Part shown: positions 1 through 7,646 of the stretch, piece after piece
How the letters are laid out: each line of letters starts with the position of its first letter
Position numbering within the stretch: position 1 is the first letter of the stretch
Assembly (NCBI GenBank): GCA_022361535.1
Contig: JAKSAU010001193.1
Location: forward strand, 1 to 20,126
Length of the DNA stretch: 20,126 bases
Source of the DNA: Desulfobacterales bacterium
Lineage (GTDB): Bacteria; Desulfobacterota; Desulfobacteria; Desulfobacterales; Desulfobacteraceae
Direction of reading: 5' to 3'
Notes under the pieces: model-generated
Told to the model about the DNA's origin: nothing
Database searches by the model: none
The model's input: only the letters and a program-made list of their open reading frames with translations
Position numbers and translations under genes: made by a program

Positions 1-143
1 AGACTGTCGGGATCGTCGTTTTCAAGCCACAAACCTGCATCCTCGATGAACAAACAGGCATCTCTTTCCCGGTTTTTCGCGTTGGTCACAGCTATATAGC
101 ACCAGACCCCAAACGTCTTGAAAACGTGGAGCGGTTTTTTGCT
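1..143 (-). pseudogene. Out-of-frame coding remnant or frameshifted extension at left edge
   Basis: On the minus strand, one frame away from the histidine kinase that formally covers this stretch, there is an open frame of about 47 codons running off the window. It contains protein-like sequence such as GVWCYIAVTNAKNRERDA and CLFIEDAGLWLENDDPD. It opens right after the kinase ATPase domain ends (a TAG lies at 144-146 in this frame) and has no start codon near its beginning. A run of six A on the minus strand (plus-strand T6 near 135-140) lies at the join, and with one A fewer the kinase frame would continue into this frame. It may be a frameshifted kinase extension or a remnant of another gene. 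I do not recognise the domain; it could be a beta-sandwich. An open frame of this length could also arise by chance. Confidence 0.4.
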
Positions 144-2811
144 CTATATGTTTAGCTAAGGGTATAGTGAACCAGAACAAGGCGCCTTTACCGTGTTCAG
201 ATTCAACACCGATACGGCCGTTCATTAGAGTGACCAATTCTTTGGAAATTGCCGTACCAAGGCCTGTTCCACCGTATTTTCGGGTAGTGGAGCCGTCTGC
301 CTGAGCAAAGCTTTCAAATATATAGTCTTGTTTATCTTTTGGAATGCCGATGCCTGTATCTTTAACATTGAATCGAAGGCTGACGCGTTCCTTTGTATCT
401 TCAAGCAAATCTACCCAGATGAATATCTCCCCGTCTTGGGTAAATTTGATGGCATTACCAACCAGATTAACCAGGACCTGGCGGATTCGGCCCGGATCTC
501 CAACTAGCTGTTCAGGAGTGTCTGGAGAAAGAAAGGAAATAAACTCCAATTCTTTTCTGTGGGCGGTCACAGCAAAACTTGTTGCCAGATCTTCAAACAA
601 TACCCTTAAGTTAAAGGGGGTGGTTTCCAATTCCATCCGACCGGCCTCAACTTTTGAGAAATCAAGAATTGAGTTGATAATGCCTAAGAGTGATGAGGCT
701 TCGGTGTTGATTGTGGTCATCAGATTTTTTTGGTAATCGTTGAGTTCTGTTTCGCGTACAAGCTCTGCCATGCCCAGGATTGCATTTAAGGGGGTTCGGA
801 TTTCATGGCTCATGTTAGCCAGAAAATCACTTTTAGTTTTGGCAGCGGATTCTGCCTGGCGTTTTGCCAGACGCAGGGTGTCTTCCGCTTCTTTCTGAGC
901 TTTGATGTTGGTAATGGTACCTTCAATGCCATGAGGGGTGTCCAAAGCATCCGTGTATAAGGTACACGAGGAGATAACCGGTATTATTTCATTTTCACGC
1001 GTGATAAGGTCCAGTTCAAAGTACCTGACGTTTCCATAGGTGTTCAGGTTTTCTTTGAACCGGTCAAATTCTTGACTTTTATTAAAGAAAAGTTTTCCTA
1101 TATTTTGTCCGAGAATTTGTGTATCTGATCCGTATCCAAGAAGGCTTAAGCCGGATGGAGATATCATGGTCAGGTTCCAGGATAAATCCGTTCTGAAAAA
1201 TACATCCTGCATGTTCTCAATCATGCCCCGATACTTTTCTTCACTCTGCCGAAGGGCTTCTTCAGACTCCCTGCGCTGGGTAATATCCCTTACAATGGCC
1301 TGGAGTACATCCTTTCCATCCAGGGTCATGCGGTGAAGGACAACATCTGCCGGAAACGTCCGCCTGGTTTTATTATTAAGATGGATCCATTCAAATTGAT
1401 TGGTGCCTAATTCAAATGCAAGCCCCAGGTTCTCCCGGGCCAGAGGCTCAGATATCCGGCCGTTTTCCTGAAATTTTGGAGAAATGCCACCCAGGCCGAG
1501 GTCAGACAACTCCTCTTTGGAGGTACATCCAAATAAATCTAAAGCCGCCTGGTTGCAATCAATGAACCCATTCTTGTCAAGAAGCAGCACGGCATCCGCG
1601 TTTAAATCAAAAAGTGTTTTAAATTTTGTTTCAGTTTGTTTTCGGTCCGCAATTTCCTGCTCCAGTGCCCGAGTCCTTTTTTTCACCACACCTTCCAGGG
1701 CATCCCTGTGACGCCGCAGCTCCTTTTCAAGGCGGTTTTGTTCGGTAATATCCCTGATGGTGGAGATCCATGCCGATCTGCCCTGGTAGTCGGTCTCATC
1801 GGTTCGGATTTCCACATCCATGGATTCACCGGATTTGGTGACATGGGTATAGCGTCCGATTTTTCCCGGGGCGTGTTTCCCGATATTCCGGTTGACGCGG
1901 TCCAGTTCTTCCAAAGGATGCAGATGTTTCGGGGTCATGGTGACCAATTCTTCTTGTGAGAAGCCGTAAGTGCTTAAAAAAGCCTGGTTCCAGTCCAGAA
2001 TCTTTTGGGTGTTTTTGTCAAACACCAGGATGGGGTCTGAAATACGGTTGAAAAGATGCTTGTATTTTTCCTGGATTTTTTCCCGTTCGTCCCGGGTTGC
2101 GTCATGGTCAGCTTTGAGGATGGCAATGGCATTAAAAACCGGTTTCAAGGGGTGGGATTCCGGAATATTTTCTTCTCTCATACCGGCTTCATCCCAATTG
2201 ATACTGCCAAGATAATCCAGGATATCCTGGATATGTTCAGGGCTGGTGCGTTTTAAATCTAAATCATTTTCAGCCTGAGGGATCATCCCTTGGGTACCGG
2301 CTTTGTTTGTCTTTAAACGTAAGGCTTGATCCAGGGCCTCTTTATAGGTGTCCACCGCCATCATAGGGATACCGGGCTGTTTGAGACGTATGCCGATGTT
2401 ATATATCCACTTGATATGCTTGGGAACATTGTAGACAAAATGGCCAATAAGGTTATTTTGCTTTGTTTTTTCCAGCAGACGTTCAGCTACCTCAAACCGG
2501 GCTCGTTTTGAGGGTAAATTTACGATGCCGCTATAATCGGATATTTCTACAAATGAACTTCGGGAAAGGCCGCTTGCCTGGAGGAATTTGTCGTAGGCAT
2601 CAAATAGGGCACAAGTGCCTTCATATGTTATTTTTCCTTTTGGATAGGCGCTGAGAATGTGGCTGCCGATCTTGTGGAAGGTGACCTGGTAGTCTTCGGC
2701 AAGTTGGATGTCTGTCCATTCCGGGCTGCTAAAAACAGGTGTGCCGGAACCGTGAGGACACTCGGACAAAGAAAATCCATTTGGAGTGTCATAATTCAAT
2801 GGAAGATTCAT
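22..2811 (-). CDS. Triple-PAS sensor histidine kinase without a receiver domain
   Basis: Predicted soluble histidine kinase of 929 aa, which would autophosphorylate on His and pass phosphate to a response regulator not fused to it. Residues 1 to about 180 form an N-terminal module I cannot name (possibly STAS/SpoIIAA-like). Three PAS domains follow at about 252-360, 398-515 and 528-640. HisKA contains MSHEIRTPLNAILGMAE with H669. The HATPase domain spans about 770-885 with an N box (LVNLVGNAIKF), G1 (DTGIGIP) and G2 (GGTGLGTAIS, where the usual second GLGL is GLGT). No membrane segment is seen. I chose the ATG at 2811: AAGG lies 7-8 nt upstream, it is 19 bp past the upstream stop, and the longer TTG start at 2847 would overlap the channel gene. 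The last 40 or so residues are Arg/Cys-rich and resemble no domain; they overlap the out-of-frame sequence at 1-143, so the C-terminus is suspect. Confidence 0.85.
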   Translation of the reverse strand: MNLPLNYDTPNGFSLSECPHGSGTPVFSSPEWTDIQLAEDYQVTFHKIGSHILSAYPKGKITYEGTCALFDAYDKFLQASGLSRSSFVEISDYSGIVNLPSKRARFEVAERLLEKTKQNNLIGHFVYNVPKHIKWIYNIGIRLKQPGIPMMAVDTYKEALDQALRLKTNKAGTQGMIPQAENDLDLKRTSPEHIQDILDYLGSINWDEAGMREENIPESHPLKPVFNAIAILKADHDATRDEREKIQEKYKHLFNRISDPILVFDKNTQKILDWNQAFLSTYGFSQEELVTMTPKHLHPLEELDRVNRNIGKHAPGKIGRYTHVTKSGESMDVEIRTDETDYQGRSAWISTIRDITEQNRLEKELRRHRDALEGVVKKRTRALEQEIADRKQTETKFKTLFDLNADAVLLLDKNGFIDCNQAALDLFGCTSKEELSDLGLGGISPKFQENGRISEPLARENLGLAFELGTNQFEWIHLNNKTRRTFPADVVLHRMTLDGKDVLQAIVRDITQRRESEEALRQSEEKYRGMIENMQDVFFRTDLSWNLTMISPSGLSLLGYGSDTQILGQNIGKLFFNKSQEFDRFKENLNTYGNVRYFELDLITRENEIIPVISSCTLYTDALDTPHGIEGTITNIKAQKEAEDTLRLAKRQAESAAKTKSDFLANMSHEIRTPLNAILGMAELVRETELNDYQKNLMTTINTEASSLLGIINSILDFSKVEAGRMELETTPFNLRVLFEDLATSFAVTAHRKELEFISFLSPDTPEQLVGDPGRIRQVLVNLVGNAIKFTQDGEIFIWVDLLEDTKERVSLRFNVKDTGIGIPKDKQDYIFESFAQADGSTTRKYGGTGLGTAISKELVTLMNGRIGVESEHGKGALFWFTIPLAKHIEQKTAPRFQDVWGLVLYSCDQREKPGKRCLFVHRGCRFVA

Positions 2812-2830
2812 GACAGGGCCTTTGAATCCT

Positions 2831-3856
2831 TTAGCTTGGCCATTCAAGGTTTACCGGGCGTTTGGGAGCGATAAGCCATATACCGCATTGGTCTGTCACG
2901 GGTTCGTCAGCAGGGGGGTTGACAAGAATACTGCCGTCAGGACCTCTGAGAGCAAAACTTAAAAACTTGTATTTTTCCATGAGATAGGTATGGACTTTCC
3001 ACCAGGTCTGGCCCTTTCCGATGCGGGATACGCCAACCTGGTAGATTTCTTCGCCCTCGTCGTTTTTAAGAAGCATCTGCAGGGGAAGGTGTACTTTGTC
3101 CTGCATGGCCTGGACCATCATTTCTGCGGTCATCTGCATGATGGTTTCAAATTCCCCGGGTACTGAAGAAAAAGTCTGAAGGCTTTGGCTGGATAAGCAT
3201 CGAACTGTGATTTCACACTTTTCGTTTTTCAGCTTAAGGGCATTAATCAATGCAAAAAGACTGAGCTCATCGCTGCCGGTATGTATAATGATACGGTCTG
3301 CATTGGGGGTGTTGGCCCGTTTTAACGCCTGGATAGTGTCAGGCCTGCCTTTAACAAAATAGGTATGGTCCTGTTCCGGAAACGGGTGGCGAGGCAGGTC
3401 TGCAAGGATAACCATATCTTGGTTTTGGTAGGTCTCATCTCCCCGGATTTGTTCTGCAAGGTATTCTGTTTCCTCGGTGTGGCCGACCAAAAGAATATGG
3501 CCGGTACCGGTGTAGGGCGTTTCCCCGTGCATTTTCTTGTCTCTCCTTTCTATGAGGTAAGATGCTACATGGGTTATAAAAGCAGCACCTAAGCCAATTC
3601 CCATGAACATGGGAAGGACTACAGCAATTATTTTTCCGGCATTAGAAACAGGATAAAGATCACCGTAGCCTACTGTGGTTGACGTAACAATACTCCACCA
3701 CAATGCCTGGTCCAATTGGGTCAGGGCACTGTCATCGGGTTCTGTTAAAGTGATAAGTATACTGGATACCGCAAGAAGAATCATATATGCGGAAACCAGA
3801 ACCATCCCACGGTGTTGAAACCCGGCCCGGATAAGGGATTTGATCAAATGAAACAA
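2831..3856 (-). CDS. Two-TM potassium channel with RCK/TrkA-N-like cytoplasmic domain
   Basis: Predicted inner-membrane K+ channel of the KcsA/MthK type, 341 aa from the chosen start. TM1 is about residues 17-37, then a pore helix, the selectivity filter TTVGYGD (60-66) and TM2 at about 73-99. A Rossmann-like RCK domain follows from about 119, and a C-terminal TrkA-C-like portion makes up the end. The Rossmann entry reads ILLVGHTEETEYL, without the canonical GxGxxG, so nucleotide binding is uncertain. No ATG is available upstream because a stop precedes the frame. I chose TTG at 3856 because AAGGA lies 7 nt before it; TTG at 3871 (346 aa) is the alternative. The gene lies between two histidine kinase genes on the same strand, 121-136 bp after the upstream kinase stop and 19 bp before the downstream kinase. 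It may be co-transcribed with the latter. Confidence 0.88.
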   Translation of the reverse strand: MFHLIKSLIRAGFQHRGMVLVSAYMILLAVSSILITLTEPDDSALTQLDQALWWSIVTSTTVGYGDLYPVSNAGKIIAVVLPMFMGIGLGAAFITHVASYLIERRDKKMHGETPYTGTGHILLVGHTEETEYLAEQIRGDETYQNQDMVILADLPRHPFPEQDHTYFVKGRPDTIQALKRANTPNADRIIIHTGSDELSLFALINALKLKNEKCEITVRCLSSQSLQTFSSVPGEFETIMQMTAEMMVQAMQDKVHLPLQMLLKNDEGEEIYQVGVSRIGKGQTWWKVHTYLMEKYKFLSFALRGPDGSILVNPPADEPVTDQCGIWLIAPKRPVNLEWPS

Positions 3857-3992
3857 GGCGTTGTCCTTCAAGCGTTTGCGGTTACCCTAAGAGGAACCCA
3901 ATTTTGTATTCAACGTTGCAACCCTTCTAAAATAACCTATCCGGGAGGGTTTTGCACGGAATATATAAACTTAAATATAGTAAGTTTTGAAT
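3857..3992 (-). promoter_or_regulatory. Spacer before the channel gene with a weak promoter candidate
   Basis: AT-rich spacer between the Cache kinase stop and the channel gene. On the minus strand a TTCAAA (3986-3991) and a TATATA (3962-3967) are 18 nt apart, each matching four of six sigma-70 consensus positions. They would place a start near 3955 and leave a leader of roughly 100 nt. AACCCT at 3920-3925 can pair with AGGGTT at 3946-3951 in that leader. The match is weak, and the gene may simply be read from further upstream. Confidence 0.22.
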
Positions 3993-6605
3993 CTAATTTG
4001 AAGGAAGTCTTATAATGATTGTGGTGCCCTGGCCGGGTTTGGACTCAACTTCAATTTGACCACCATGGTCATCAACAACGATAAAATATGAGACTGAAAG
4101 CCCAAGCCCAGTCCCCTGGTCAACTCCTTTGGTGGTATAAAAGGGTTCAAAGATGCGTTTTTTGATATTGGCCGTTAACCCAGGACCGTTGTCGTTGATA
4201 CTTGCAACAACTGAAGTCCCCTGTTCAAAAACCCTGCAGGTAAAAACCATCTCATTGGATTTAAGTCCGGCTCCTTGCATGGCCTGGACACCGTTTTTAA
4301 TGATATTCAAAAAGACCTGCTGTATCTTACCTTTATCACAACTGACCATGGGTAAGTTTAAGTCATATTGCCGTTTTACAGTCACTTGTTTAAAATCATA
4401 TTGTTTTTTGACATCATAATCGGTTTTGGCAAGTTCAAAAGTTTCATCCAGAAGATGGGTCAGATCATGGGAGGAGAAAACTTTGTCACTTTTCCGTGAA
4501 AAACTGAGCATGTTTTTCACGATTTTGGCAGCACGGTCTCCTGAAGATAAAACATTATCAATCAGCCTGAAGATCCCTCTGCGTTCCGCGTAAGTTGAAA
4601 TGGTATCCAGGTTCGTTCCCGCTTGCCTGGCCGCTTCTTTATTCGCGTCAACATCCTGGCGTGTCAGGCGGTTCTGAATAAGCTGGGCATTTTGCATCAT
4701 GCCGGCCAGAGGATTGTTTATTTCATGGGCCATACCTGCAGCAAGCCCGCCAACTGACATCATTTTTTCCGCTTGTATCATCATTTCCTGGGTTCGTTTC
4801 TGCTGACTGACATCCCGGATGGTCGTTTGAAAAACAATTCTATTATCAAGCTTTACCTTTGACGTGGATATATTTGCAAAAAACACTTCCTTGTTAAGCC
4901 GTTGCAAGGTCAGTTCAAATACACCAAACCCTGATTCAAGAACGGTCTGATTAATCTCTTGAATTCGTTTGATCGAAGGTTGGCCGTCAGGCTGGCATTC
5001 AGGAAAAAACATGTTGGGATCAAGGGCGATAAACTTTTCTTTTGAATTGGTTTGAAACAGATCTAAGGATGCCGGATTGCAATCCAAAATTTGTCTGTTC
5101 TCGTCGGTAATCAATATGGCATCCCTGGATGAGTCAAACATTGCCTTGTATCGTTTTTCGCTTTGCACCAAGGCTTTTTGTGACGCTTTTCTGGATATGA
5201 TTTCCTGATCCAACTCTTCAGTTCTCCGGTTAAACCAGAAAGCTAGATTGCCTAATTCATCCGTTCTTTTTTCTGACAAAGGATGCCGGCTTTTTTTATC
5301 CTGAACCGCTTTGATTAGCTGGTTGGTCATATTTTGCAGTGGAGAAATGAGTACGGATCTTAAGTACAAATATGCGATAGCCAGGCATAGAAAGGCAGCC
5401 AGAGCCATGAAGGTGAATATTTGCTTGGATACAGACCGAGATACTTTGGTTACCTGACTTTGAGGGGAGACAATGACTATTTTCCAATAGGTTTCCGGCA
5501 TAAGAAATATGGATGCCACTGCCGGAGCGTCTACTATCACATCATGATCTATGATCAGAGGATTAAATTTGGCAAAGGAGTTGACTTTTTTATCCTGGTT
5601 TAAAAAGGCTGCAACAATCAGCCGGGCTTGGTCCAAACTGATCCGGCTGGTTTGATCGGCTATTGTTCTTGCTGTTTGGTCTGCCTGTGTACCGGAAGCA
5701 AGGCTTAAAAAATTCTGATTTAGTTTCTCCAGTGCATTGGAAAGGGGACTAAATTGTGGGTATTGTTCGGCAAGGCGGTTGATATGAATAAAGGAGGTTT
5801 CTTCCTTGATTTCTATCCTCGGCCCTGTCTTGGCTTTTGGCAGGTCCGGAAAAGACAAAAATCTGTTATTACGGTCCAGGGCAAAGATATAACCTTCCAA
5901 TGCCTTGGCTTCAGTGTCAAGGAACCGGTTTAAATCGGTGAGTTTTAAGTCAACTGTACTGGTACCTGTAAATTTTTTGTTTTCGTACATGGGTGCAGTA
6001 CAGGTCACCATTGGTTCGGAGGAGTATGGGTCTATATAAGATTCTGACCAGTAAACAGCATCGGGATCAAGATATTTTGCAGGTACATACCATTCCTCAT
6101 TATGATACCCCGGACCTTTCGGATTGTTGTAGTCGTCAAAGTAGCGCGGTTTGTTATTGCTGCCGCATCCCCAGAAAAAACTGCGTTGAGCAATACCGGG
6201 GGTAAAAGCCTCTGGTTCCGGCCATATACCTCCTCCAGCGACATTCAGGCAGGGCTCTTTTGCATATAGAACTGCGGGAATTGTCTTTTTGAATAAAGTT
6301 ACGTCCTTTGGAAGGGTTGTACCTATACTTGCCAGTGCTTTGGCTAATGCTTGTGCATAACTGACCCTCTGTCCCAGATGGGTGACAAGGGTTTGGCCTT
6401 TTTGCCGGATAAACTTATAGTTTTCGTCAATCATCAAAGGTTTTCCAATGGTCTGGATCACGATGACCATCAGGCCGAATAAAGCTAGTAGAAGTAAAAG
6501 AAAGAGCAAGTTGATACGAAAGTGTAGGGTCTTGCGCACCCGTGGTGTGACCCTTTGTGAGGGAGTGCTTTCTTGGGAGTTCCGTTTGGATGGTGAAGAC
6601 GGCAT
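3993..6605 (-). CDS. Cache-HAMP-PAS sensor histidine kinase
   Basis: Membrane-bound sensor kinase of 870 aa. A basic N-terminus and TM1 (about 30-53) lead into a large periplasmic dCache-type sensor (about 54-385) rich in Trp/Tyr, with CGSNNKPRYFDDYNNP at 147-162 and YWSESYIDPYSSEPM at 185-199. TM2 lies at about 397-416, HAMP at about 417-470 and a PAS domain at about 483-602. The dimerisation domain has GLAAGMAHEINNPLAG with H627, and the ATPase domain (about 740-868) has IIKNGVQAM, DNGPG and GTGLGLS. About 40 residues are inserted between the two dimerisation helices (roughly 645-685), and the segment after G2 reads FIVVDDHGG where related kinases usually have GIVxxHGG. No receiver is fused, so a separate response regulator must be the partner. 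The ATG at 6605 is preceded by AAGGATAAGGGAAG. The gene starts 22 bp after the hydratase-like gene ends, suggesting one operon. Confidence 0.9.
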   Translation of the reverse strand: MPSSPSKRNSQESTPSQRVTPRVRKTLHFRINLLFLLLLLALFGLMVIVIQTIGKPLMIDENYKFIRQKGQTLVTHLGQRVSYAQALAKALASIGTTLPKDVTLFKKTIPAVLYAKEPCLNVAGGGIWPEPEAFTPGIAQRSFFWGCGSNNKPRYFDDYNNPKGPGYHNEEWYVPAKYLDPDAVYWSESYIDPYSSEPMVTCTAPMYENKKFTGTSTVDLKLTDLNRFLDTEAKALEGYIFALDRNNRFLSFPDLPKAKTGPRIEIKEETSFIHINRLAEQYPQFSPLSNALEKLNQNFLSLASGTQADQTARTIADQTSRISLDQARLIVAAFLNQDKKVNSFAKFNPLIIDHDVIVDAPAVASIFLMPETYWKIVIVSPQSQVTKVSRSVSKQIFTFMALAAFLCLAIAYLYLRSVLISPLQNMTNQLIKAVQDKKSRHPLSEKRTDELGNLAFWFNRRTEELDQEIISRKASQKALVQSEKRYKAMFDSSRDAILITDENRQILDCNPASLDLFQTNSKEKFIALDPNMFFPECQPDGQPSIKRIQEINQTVLESGFGVFELTLQRLNKEVFFANISTSKVKLDNRIVFQTTIRDVSQQKRTQEMMIQAEKMMSVGGLAAGMAHEINNPLAGMMQNAQLIQNRLTRQDVDANKEAARQAGTNLDTISTYAERRGIFRLIDNVLSSGDRAAKIVKNMLSFSRKSDKVFSSHDLTHLLDETFELAKTDYDVKKQYDFKQVTVKRQYDLNLPMVSCDKGKIQQVFLNIIKNGVQAMQGAGLKSNEMVFTCRVFEQGTSVVASINDNGPGLTANIKKRIFEPFYTTKGVDQGTGLGLSVSYFIVVDDHGGQIEVESKPGQGTTIIIRLPSN

Positions 6606-6627
6606 CTTCCCTTATCCTTAGGTTATA

Positions 6628-7407
6628 TTATTTTTCCTTCCAGCTTGGTGGCCGTTTTTCAAAAAATGCAGTGACCCCTTCTTTGGCATCTTCAGTGGTG
6701 CATAACCGTGCAAATGCTTCGTTCATATAAGCAAATTGTTGGTCATAGGCCATATCTTCGGCTTTGTAAAAGGCGGATTTGGCTATTTTTACGGCAATTG
6801 GGCTTTTGGCTGCCAAATCTTTTGCCCAGGCAAGAGCCTGTTCCTCAAGTTCCTCTTTTGGAACAACTCGATTGACCAACCCAAGGCGAAGTGCCTCATC
6901 CGCTTTGATCAGGTTACCGTAAAGCAAAAGCTCTAAGGCTTTTTTACGCCCTACGCATCTTGCCACAGGAATTACCGGTCCCACACAGTTCAGGCCTACG
7001 TTAATCGCTGTCAGCCCCATTTTTACACCTTCTGCTGCGATTACCAAATCGGATGCAGCGGCAAGGCCCATACCGTTTGCTGCAGCCACGCCATGAACCT
7101 GTGCAATCACAGGAGTATTTAATTTGGATATCCTCACCAGGGGGGCTTCCATTTTTTCGATCCACTCCCGGTACTCAATGGCAGTTTTGCCTTCCAGCTC
7201 ATTGACATCAATACCTGCGCAAAAAGCCCGGCCTGATCCCCTTAAAAGAATCACCCGGGTCTTTGGATTGTTTTCTTGTTCGACCAGGGCCTGGTCCAGC
7301 TCCCTTGCCATCTGGCTGGAAAAGGTATTCATGCTGTCGGGGCGGTTCAATGTGAGTCTGGCCACATGGCCGTCAAGGATTTCTGAAATAATGGTCTCAA
7401 ATGCCAT
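6628..7407 (-). CDS. Enoyl-CoA hydratase/isomerase family protein lacking catalytic Glu pair
   Basis: Crotonase-fold protein of 259 aa, the usual family length. The N-terminal strand and acyl-CoA loop are clear (RLTLNRPDSMNTFS at 17-30, GRAFCAGIDVNELE at 59-72). In HGVAAANGMGLAAASD (105-120), aligning Asp120 with the family places Gly114 where mitochondrial enoyl-CoA hydratase has Glu144. Ala134 falls where it has Glu164. GLNCVGPV (138-145) and the EGVTAFFEKR tail resemble the ECHDC3-like branch, which also lacks canonical acids. It probably binds an acyl-CoA; ordinary hydratase activity is doubtful and the substrate is unknown. ATG at 7407 is preceded by AAGGAG with a 7-nt spacer. It heads the run of minus-strand genes and is followed after 20 bp by the Cache kinase. 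Confidence 0.85.
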   Translation of the reverse strand: MAFETIISEILDGHVARLTLNRPDSMNTFSSQMARELDQALVEQENNPKTRVILLRGSGRAFCAGIDVNELEGKTAIEYREWIEKMEAPLVRISKLNTPVIAQVHGVAAANGMGLAAASDLVIAAEGVKMGLTAINVGLNCVGPVIPVARCVGRKKALELLLYGNLIKADEALRLGLVNRVVPKEELEEQALAWAKDLAAKSPIAVKIAKSAFYKAEDMAYDQQFAYMNEAFARLCTTEDAKEGVTAFFEKRPPSWKEK

Positions 7408-7414
7408 GGGAAAT

Positions 7415-7420
7415 CTCCTT
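7415..7420 (-). promoter_or_regulatory. Ribosome binding site of the hydratase-like gene
   Basis: AAGGAG on the minus strand, 7 nt before the ATG at 7407. It fixes this start. Confidence 0.8.
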
Positions 7421-7452
7421 CTCTACTAGTGACACATTACAGGAATTGCAAT

Positions 7453-7530
7453 ACTGTTTAGCCTAACAGGTGAGACGGCCAAAGAAAAGCCTTATTCGGT
7501 TAAAAACAGTTTAGGACGGATATACTGTTT
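7453..7530. repeat. Three ACTGTTT motifs upstream of the hydratase-like gene
   Basis: ACTGTTT occurs at 7453-7459 and 7524-7530 on the plus strand, each preceded by AT, and as its complement AAACAGT at 7504-7510. The last two form a perfect 7-bp inverted repeat with a 13-nt spacer. They lie in the 239-bp non-coding gap between the hydratase-like gene and the peptidase gene. Binding sites for a regulator are one possibility; the motif is short and AT-rich, so chance is not excluded. Confidence 0.35.
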
Positions 7531-7604
7531 CGAGGATTTAAATTTTCAAGCATCACTGAAATTTAGCCAAAAGGCTTTTTGGGGGATGCTTATAGAAAGG
7601 CAGT

Positions 7605-7619
7605 CGGCCCTTTCGGCCG
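7605..7619 (-). terminator. Weak GC hairpin after the peptidase gene
   Basis: CGGCC (7605-7609) and GGCCG (7615-7619) pair around a 5-nt loop, about 30 nt past the stop of the NlpC/P60-like gene on the minus strand. No T run follows directly. A second small stem, AGCC/GGCT around AAAA at 7565-7576, lies further on. A terminator is plausible but weak. Confidence 0.25.
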
Positions 7620-7646
7620 CAGATAAAATTAAAGGGGAAATTAGTC

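Noticed and set aside
2812..2847. TTG start giving the triple-PAS kinase 12 more residues
   Set aside because: It would overlap the channel gene and has no ribosome site, while ATG 2811 has AAGG at good spacing.
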